From: Bifidobacterium leontopitheci
GTDB lineage: Bacteria > Actinomycetota > Actinomycetes > Actinomycetales > Bifidobacteriaceae
DNA length: 64,000 nucleotides
NCBI RefSeq assembly: GCF_009193355.1
Contig: NZ_WBVT01000012.1
Location: forward strand, 1-64,000
Reading direction: 5' to 3'
The notes under the pieces were generated by a model. It was not told the DNA's origin. It searched no databases and saw only the letters and a program-made list of their open reading frames with translations. A program made the position numbers and the translations under genes. This document shows positions 61,401 through 64,000 of this stretch, piece by piece (positions within the stretch are counted from its first letter, which is position 1; each line of letters begins with the position of its first letter).

Positions 61401-61921
61401 GTGATGCGTTCGATGTCGGCTTGGGCGACGCCCTTGACCGAGAGCATGGGCGAGCCGTCGGCGGTGCAGACGTCGGCGCCGAGCATGCGGGCGGTCAGGG
61501 ACGCGGCCGCGCCGATGATGCGGGCGAGCGCGTAGTAGCGGGCCATGCCGTCGGCGTCATGGTCGAGGTACGCCTGCGCGATGCGCGCGGCGAGCACGCC
61601 CTGGGAGTGGCCGAGCACGGTTTGCGGCTGATGGTCGGCGAGCGAGACGATCCGGTCAAGGTAGGCGAGCTGCGCGACCTGCGCGCGGATGATGCCGGGG
61701 ACGCTGGAAACCGCGTCGATGCCGGAATCCTCGCGGCCGGCTGCCAGCAGCTGCGTGGCGACCGGGGCGAGCACGCGGTAGGAGCCGCGGACCATATCGT
61801 CGATGGTTGTGCTCACTGCAGCGTCGGCGCAGGCGTCCTCCAGAATCCTGCTCCAGTTCACGCTCCCCTGACCGGCGAACATGAGTGCATATCGCTCTTC
61901 ATCAGCAATGAAAGGCGCCAA
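52499..61921 (-). CDS. fas: Type I fatty-acid synthase (fused multidomain)
   Basis: 3140 residues, full length. Domains by motif: acetyltransferase (MFAGQGS; active Ser106 in LGHSQGVLAA), enoyl reductase (MLGGMTPTTVDP, about 370), hot-dog dehydratase (GDYNPLHSSRID, about 1222), malonyl/palmitoyl transferase (VFPGQGSQRKGMG, about 1330; Ser in AGHSLGEYTA, about 1433), acyl carrier (GVSSKRNQQLVDI, about 1820), ketoreductase (GKVALITGATPRSIAG, about 2137) and ketosynthase (PIGACATAAVS, Cys2763; His in KHDTSTNANDANE and ALTGHAKGGS). The C-terminus ends shortly after the ketosynthase, without a phosphopantetheinyl transferase. The start is TTG with GGTGGG upstream. It is the main fatty-acid producer in bifidobacteria. 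Confidence 0.97.
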   Translation of the reverse strand: MAPFIADEERYALMFAGQGSVNWSRILEDACADAAVSTTIDDMVRGSYRVLAPVATQLLAAGREDSGIDAVSSVPGIIRAQVAQLAYLDRIVSLADHQPQTVLGHSQGVLAARIAQAYLDHDADGMARYYALARIIGAAASLTARMLGADVCTADGSPMLSVKGVAQADIERITGTAAAVVNAWDHVVFSGLPASMTQLSERIAGIRRHHEREIALYGGAPFEPVVEFLQVAAPFHSPLMKPAVDRAVTWAAACGLDQTVAREIAERILTVPEHWDTQVDAALESGARWFVDLGPGSVLGDMTARLIEGSGAGVIDAGDPAACDHIGMPDYAPKPGADWSAFAPKLITLPDGRTVVDTAFTRLTGRSVIMLGGMTPTTVDPAIVAAAANAGHWAELAGGGQVTKDIFFDHMSKLHEQLKPGMAVQFNAMFMNPTLWKLHFGVKRIVSKARAAGAPIDGVTISAGVPERDEAVSLVKRLNNEGFLYVSLKVGTAKQIRQVLGIADDLHADEATKTTRIILQVEDGRGGGHHSWESLDAMLLGQYAAIRRRPNIVLAVGGGFGTPDKAARYITGAWSARYGLRAMPVDAVFVGTVAMTAKEARTNPDVKQALVAASGTGRQSDAAASTWVRRGHSAGGVASGISSLHADLYELENSAAACGRLLTQLTEAKDIDKAVAAHRDEIIAALNKTAKPYFGDVAEMTYAAWLRRYVELAWPWADATYADRFEAMVRRCEQRFVDLDHGEFTPVIDLTAAAGNPQAVIAAVEREYPLAARATVADTDVAWFTELCDGDGKPVPFVPVIDAEVSRRWGTDAMWQSQDPRYTADQVIALPGPLSVSAIDRVNEPVGDLLDRFEAGCVDALEAAHVTPVAAIARRADSRTGELMTTPEQVVCSEKLVEQYGHLTAGLTSRVKDRDAVRFEAVPGADAPAWQVTVALDNMHWDAVDDGADHYAVRRLVRPISFNPLAANGAYPLVEETLLLHDMMDFLSSVAGEGQRDVCGNLIAMPKPQPSERSPFGELHRRLHVDDLLGAQHYAATIGHLPADMLPAQAVPDALMCLMWPSIYAAETSGHSDDGISWLESLQFSVHLNHEIRIIDGDTFDILLDRYRTMEAAGRKPYLDAVSWADRSLETANGRTCIIHAEVTLRCEDDDAAAAHGTIELTERFICPRRVYADAPAPVATPYGGLLAAEGERELPASRRLLRRFHVTAPSDMTAFAQVSGDYNPLHSSRIDAQTVGYDMPIVHGMWLSAVAQHAVSALNTLDGSQYRIEGWTYSMFAPVQLGDDIEISVERIGRASNGRTLLEVVCKVGDLTVSRARAIAKAPTTAYVFPGQGSQRKGMGLDDLSRSAAARKVWERADKHTRNKLGFSILDIVRDNPPAVVVKGVEYRHPDGVLFLSQFTQVALTVLGFAQFAKLQAEHALVWDDSYLAGHSLGEYTALSVVGHAFSLETVIDMVYLRGNTMYELVDRDETGRSNYGMGALRPVQFGISDDDEVDAYVRGLSERYGEFLQIVNYNVSGSQYAVVGTLRGLEILKKDAERRAREYGGKPPYMPIPGIDVPFHSRMMRPGVPKYREKLEAMIPEDQDCQGLVGRYIPNLVARPFALTREFAEAILEVAPSRTVKEALATDESWSWWQKRPQQLSRMLFIELLAWQFASPVRWIETQRLLFTPKNRGGLGVGRFVEIGLAAAPVLANMAAKTLKLPEFADAHVQVLNAERDGDRLLGNDTDPAPGVQEDAPAAADVAEDNVAVAGGDAAAAAAPAAPTAAVPAASAPAAPVTAAPAGPAPDLPFTAADAVKVLLTLENKILPDQIGASDTLETLTNGVSSKRNQQLVDIAAEISVPSLEGAAEADMATLVGMVNHAAGGYKPFGSVLQEATTSGVHELFGAAHVPLVHVGERLKAHWGLDGGWTFWTLAELLLGSRDGSSLRGGELRTLTGIPAKTAAAVDALIDEAVQAVAKAHDIAIAPVAGTAAAGGGMVDSAALDAYKASVTGPDGVLATAARDVLHRLGLNEPATPADDDEARANAAVVALVEKELGSDWFKRTKPSFDARKAVLFDDRWASAREDLARLRETAGTDADEVAGSFVGAGKPVADQARWWAAKSEHEGLTDLAARYRRIAVDAENDAATLPYDGKVALITGATPRSIAGAVAARFLSGGATVIITASHIDWKRLQFARDVYRTHAAGDARLWLVPANLSSYQDVDALVEWVTSEQKRSIGADSILLKPALMPDFFIPFAAPHVSGMLDQVGPAAEQQMRLLLWSVERGIADLAHAREDVDVAHRTMVVLPGSGNRGVFGGDGAYGEAKNAFDAIERKWKSEPTWHGRILLAQPTIGWVRGTGLMAQNDPLVKAVEAKGVRTYSTDEIAEELMKLTTPESFAAAAKSPIHANLTGGVGEVDVDLAQVTSQFIEDFRKQQQEAKAAAAAAAAEAEADGKPATLKALPAPATAEVAAKSAADRVAAAEAWDDVRTDLDDMVVIVGTGLIGPWGSGRTAAEAELGIRYDGTADMTTNGVIELAWSMGLITWQDKPKAGWVDANGDLIDETDIYERFHDEVVARCGVRELVKDAEIDPSGDETLPVVYLDKDVNFNVPDREQAEAYLRYDPENTVILPDETTGEWTVIRKAGSKVRVPRRRALLRHVGAQIPDGFDPSRWGLPADMMESLDEVSLWSLFTAVDAFLASGFTPAEILQTIHPADFASTQSTGIGGARSQMTMFEETLGGHDIPPDLFAEIMPNIIGGHVMQSYLGGYGEINTPIGACATAAVSLEEGVDKIALHKADFVVTGGSDDISRGSVYGFGNMSATADDAELAAAGVDTRFMSRPDDRRRAGFIESQGGGTVLIARASLALRLGLPVLGVVGYARTFADGAHASIPAPGMGALAAARGGRKSQLVRQLADLGLTADDITVVCKHDTSTNANDANESEIHRRIAHAIGRTTGNPLFVFSPKALTGHAKGGSFVFQTADIMRMFRTGLVPANMSLDCVDPTMSRDDELVWVRNKPLDLAAAGIPVRSVIATSLGFGHVSSVVVFVSPVAFEAAVLQSGDDADAGRALLDTWLERSAARLVAGARRLDAGRHGHAPLYEPIENRHFAKKADGVGAAGVAGAGVAGAAADPHETEAAMLLDPDARLGADGLYH

Positions 61922-62148
61922 GATAACCCACCAATTCTTCTCTTTACTACCCTGACAACGATCTCAGAAACAGTGACGAGACCAGATTCCAAGATACACC
62001 GTAGCGGGAACAAGGAGGGCAGCGAAAAGGGCAGGATTGCAACAATTGTGGAGGTGTTTGACTAGCGGATGTGAGCGGGTGACAGGGGATGCGGAATCAT
62101 GCTGTTGGACGAGCGCGTCAGACGAGCCAGAAGAACAGCGCGAGCACG
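61922..62148. other. Upstream region of fas
   Basis: The fas leader region on the minus strand. It is less G+C-rich than the surrounding DNA. No gene is seen. The promoter must lie here, but no single pair of boxes is convincing. Confidence 0.4.
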
Positions 62149-62255
62149 TCGCGACACGCCCGGATTGGTCGCACGGTCGAACGATAGGTTTTCGCGAAAC
62201 GGCCATGTTCCGCCGAAACCGCATACCGTATCGCTCGAGCATGCGACGTCCCTCG
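62149..62255. repeat. Copy A of the ~110 bp palindrome flanking the nuclease gene
   Basis: It starts CGCGACACGCCCGG, then GTCGAACGATAGGTTTTCGC, CGAAACGGCC and CGCCGAAACCGC. The first 73 bp (62149-62221) match copy B (63209-63281) with one mismatch. The second half (ATACCGTATCGCTCGAGC) is diverged from B, so the A palindrome is imperfect. Confidence 0.9.
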
Positions 62256-62334
62256 GCGTGTCGAAATGCCTAAGCTCCGACCACATCACCTGAAATTCGC
62301 GACCTTCCGCGCCGATCTTCGCTAGCGTGACATC

Positions 62335-63204
62335 ATGACGATACTGCAATACCACGCACAGAACACACGCCAAACGATTCAGTCGCAATGCCAGCTCGTC
62401 CACGAGGACCTTGGCTACCGGCCCATATTCGTCCTGACCACCGCCTTGGCCCTCATGGGCATAGAGGCGTCGCACGGAGTCCTGGTCACGGATCTCCTTC
62501 ACATAGGCATCCCGCACAGGATGAAGGTGCCCAGCCGCCCCTACGCGGAATTCCACATATGGAAACCGTTGGAGGACCCGGCCAATCTTATCGAAATCGA
62601 CGGCATCATATGCACGTCGCCGGCGGCCACGTTCGCCCATCTGCAACCGTTCATGCTGTTCAAGGAGACCATCTTGCTCGCCGACCGCATGACCTGCCGC
62701 AACGACAAGCTGCGCGTGACCAGTCACGACGAGCTTGTGACGTTCTTCGATGGCAAGCGCATCAGCGGGGCCAAGTCCGCCCGGCGTGCGCTGCGGCTTT
62801 CACAGCCCAATACCGATTCCGCCAGCGAGGGGCTGTTGCGCTTGGGCGCACTGGAGTCCGGACTGCCCAACCCCAAGGTGAACCATAACGTCGTTCTCCC
62901 TTCCGCCAAGAATGCGTGGTTGGACATGGCCTATGAGAAGTACGGCGTGGCGATGGAGTTCCACGGGCAGCAACACGAGTTCCAATACGAGGCGGATACG
63001 ATCCGCATGAACGAGCTGGCGGCGGTCGACTGGGTGACGCTCATCGCTTGGGCCAACACCTTGCACAGCGAGCATCGGCTCCGCCGTTACTACAACCAGG
63101 TGGCGGCCGCCTTGCATCACGCGGGCGCCCGCGATTTTCGACGCCCGCCCATGGATCTATGGACGCTGAGCGACGGCCGAAGAAACCTCGGCTTCCCCGA
63201 TTAG
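62335..63204 (+). CDS. Endonuclease-like protein (DUF559/Vsr-like fold, AbiEi-like N-terminus)
   Basis: 289 residues. The N-terminal two thirds resemble actinobacterial AbiEi-type proteins (LVTDLLHIGIPHRMKVPS, then IICTSPAATFAHLQPF). The C-terminal ~100 carry a PD-(D/E)XK-type pattern: Glu in SEGLLRLGALESGLP, Asp in AWLDMAYEKYGVA (about 197) and MEFHGQQHEFQ (Glu about 208, His about 213), then RMNELAAVDWVTLIAW. This matches DUF559/Vsr nucleases. It is less G+C-rich than neighbours, suggesting transfer. The palindromic repeats A and B stand directly beside it. It has no ribosome site. The function is inferred and untested. Confidence 0.78.
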   Translation: MTILQYHAQNTRQTIQSQCQLVHEDLGYRPIFVLTTALALMGIEASHGVLVTDLLHIGIPHRMKVPSRPYAEFHIWKPLEDPANLIEIDGIICTSPAATFAHLQPFMLFKETILLADRMTCRNDKLRVTSHDELVTFFDGKRISGAKSARRALRLSQPNTDSASEGLLRLGALESGLPNPKVNHNVVLPSAKNAWLDMAYEKYGVAMEFHGQQHEFQYEADTIRMNELAAVDWVTLIAWANTLHSEHRLRRYYNQVAAALHHAGARDFRRPPMDLWTLSDGRRNLGFPD

Positions 63205-63208
63205 ACAG

Positions 63209-63320
63209 CGCGACACACCCGGATTGGTCGCACGGTCGAACGATAGGTTTTCGCGAAACGGCCATGTTCCGCCGAAACCGCGCAACCTATCGTTCGAGCA
63301 TGCAGCGGTCACCGGCGTGT
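63209..63320. repeat. Copy B of the ~110 bp palindrome flanking the nuclease gene
   Basis: Nearly self-complementary: CGAACGATAGGTT and AACCTATCGTTCG are exact arms, the outer arms are GCGACAC / GTGTCGC, and the centre contains GCGAAACGG / CCGAAACCGC-type inverted words. It begins four bases after the nuclease stop codon. Same strand orientation as copy A. Confidence 0.9.
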
Positions 63321-63347
63321 CGCGACTCCCACGTCCCGACACGCCCG
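63313..63347. terminator. GGCGTGTCG...CGACACGCC hairpin
   Basis: GGCGTGTCG and CGACACGCC pair over 9 bp, overlapping the right end of copy B, followed within about 10 bases by CTTTTTC. It may end transcription of the nuclease gene. Confidence 0.45.
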
Positions 63348-63804
63348 CAGCCATACTTTTTCAACTTACAGCCACCTGAAAAATTTCCTATAAAAACATA
63401 AAAGCATTGGAAATCAGCCGGACGCCCCCTCCCCCGGGAAATCACGACCGCGCAAGATTCAATAATCCGCCCACGAACCCGCCACATGGCGAGTATATTG
63501 AAACGCAACGCAATGTGACGACGACTGTCACAGGAAACCGCCGCCGACGAAGGCGACGTCAACAAGCCCACGCAACGACAATGAAGGAGCCGCCGACCGA
63601 GTCCACAACAATACGAACTTCACGCCAACGGCTCCCGGCATCCCCCACCTGCAAGCAAGGAAAGCCAAGCCAACACCTTCGCGGCATTGACCGCATCCGG
63701 GCATCTGGACAATTCCCGAATATGGTCAAGCCTACACCATCGATGACGCGGACGGACTCCGTCGTCCATCGAACGTCATGAATCCCCCGACCAGGATGAC
63801 CATC
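63348..63804. other. A/T-richer intergenic region
   Basis: It begins with an A/T-rich stretch (TTTTTCAACTTAC, TTTCCTATAAAAACATAAAA) unlike the rest of the window. No gene is convincing: a 124-codon plus frame is Arg/Thr/Pro-rich with no ribosome site or domain. The promoter of the following gene should lie here. Confidence 0.4.
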
Positions 63805-64000
63805 ATGAACCATCATCGTATCCTCGCGGCTACCCTCGTCACAGGACTCGCCTGCATGGCGCCGGCGCCCGCACTCGCCGCGGCCGCCGAGAACCCGGCG
63901 GTCACCCCGGCCGCCGCGGCCAAAACCCCCGCAGTCCCGCCCGAGTCCGCGCTGACCCAAGGCAACCGCGGCGAGGGCCTCGGCTGGAAGACCTCGGGTG
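63805..64000 (+). CDS. N-terminus of a secreted protein (continues beyond window)
   Basis: 65 codons visible. Signal peptide: NHHRIL then a hydrophobic AATLVTGLACMAPAPALAAA with likely cleavage after ALA-AA. The mature start is Ala/Pro/Thr-rich (NPAVTPAAAAKTPAVPPESA), typical of the linker of a cell-surface protein, then NRGEGLGWKTSG. I cannot name the family. AGGA ends 8 bases before ATG 63805. An in-frame ATG at 63796 is a less likely start. Confidence 0.75.
   Translation, partial: MNHHRILAATLVTGLACMAPAPALAAAAENPAVTPAAAAKTPAVPPESALTQGNRGEGLGWKTSG

Noticed and set aside
59216-62065. A 949-codon frame opposite the 5' part of fas
   Set aside because: Antisense shadow; the fas domains are intact on the other strand.
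63407-63781. A 124-codon plus frame before the last gene
   Set aside because: Arg/Pro/Thr-rich composition with an RRRRRRR run, no ribosome site, no domain; the complementary strand is equally open.

Overview
This window is a stretch of a high-G+C actinobacterial chromosome, almost certainly a Bifidobacterium. The basis is a single-polypeptide type I fatty-acid synthase of 3140 residues, bifidobacterial-style RNA polymerase subunits, a galactose operon with a DeoR-type regulator, an orphan glycine-cleavage H protein, and the genus-typical PFL/ACT pair. I cannot name the species from sequence alone. There are no rRNA or tRNA genes, phage genes, classical insertion sequences or CRISPR arrays that I can see. 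Most genes lie on the minus strand.

Layout. 1-111: 3' end of an unknown plus-strand gene. 273-8069: rpoC and rpoB. 8540-11751: a membrane-anchored protein, mutY (carrying an odd low-complexity insertion) and a trmL-like tRNA methyltransferase. 12035-17449: a PFL/ACT pair and two MFS transporters. 17963-21593: a deoR-galT-galK operon. 21894-24345: dihydroorotate dehydrogenase and an Old-Yellow-Enzyme-type oxidoreductase. 24621-28008: a bifunctional penicillin-binding protein and a Crp/Fnr regulator. 28042-35814: a fused lipoate ligase, leuB, an S9 oligopeptidase, an App1-type phosphatase and gcvH. 36208-43000: L,D-transpeptidase, nudC, an alpha/beta hydrolase, a degenerate Nudix-like protein, thioredoxin and an Rpf-like cell-wall protein. 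43614-52148: surface and exopolysaccharide-type genes (anchored proteins, low-molecular-weight tyrosine phosphatase, O-antigen-ligase-like membrane protein, SGNH hydrolase, acyltransferase 3). 52499-61921: fas. 62149-63330: an endonuclease-like gene bracketed by direct copies of a large palindromic repeat. 63805-end: start of a secreted protein.

The most striking non-coding content is two unrelated families of hairpin arrays. Family A (core CGTAC, 14-16 bp arms, about 51 bp period) occurs at 116-183, 15474-15926, 30752-31023 and 43087-43513. Family B (ACTCCC...GGGAGT, 19-20 bp arms, 70-75 bp period) occurs at 35933-36122 and 49205-49466. Arms vary between units but many pairs vary together, which suggests selection on the folded form. 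Several arrays sit between convergent genes. A third, shorter repeat (family C, ending in a CCCCCTCCACCGAGGGGG hairpin or its variants) is scattered through seven more gaps. The nuclease gene with flanking palindromes looks like a REP-type mobile unit and is the best candidate here for an undescribed element.

Functional links inside the window: the fused lipoate ligase and the H protein form a lipoylation pair; the PBP, L,D-transpeptidase and Rpf-like protein act on peptidoglycan; galT and galK are Leloir-pathway steps under an adjacent regulator whose promoter carries an overlapping palindrome and probably gives a leaderless mRNA.
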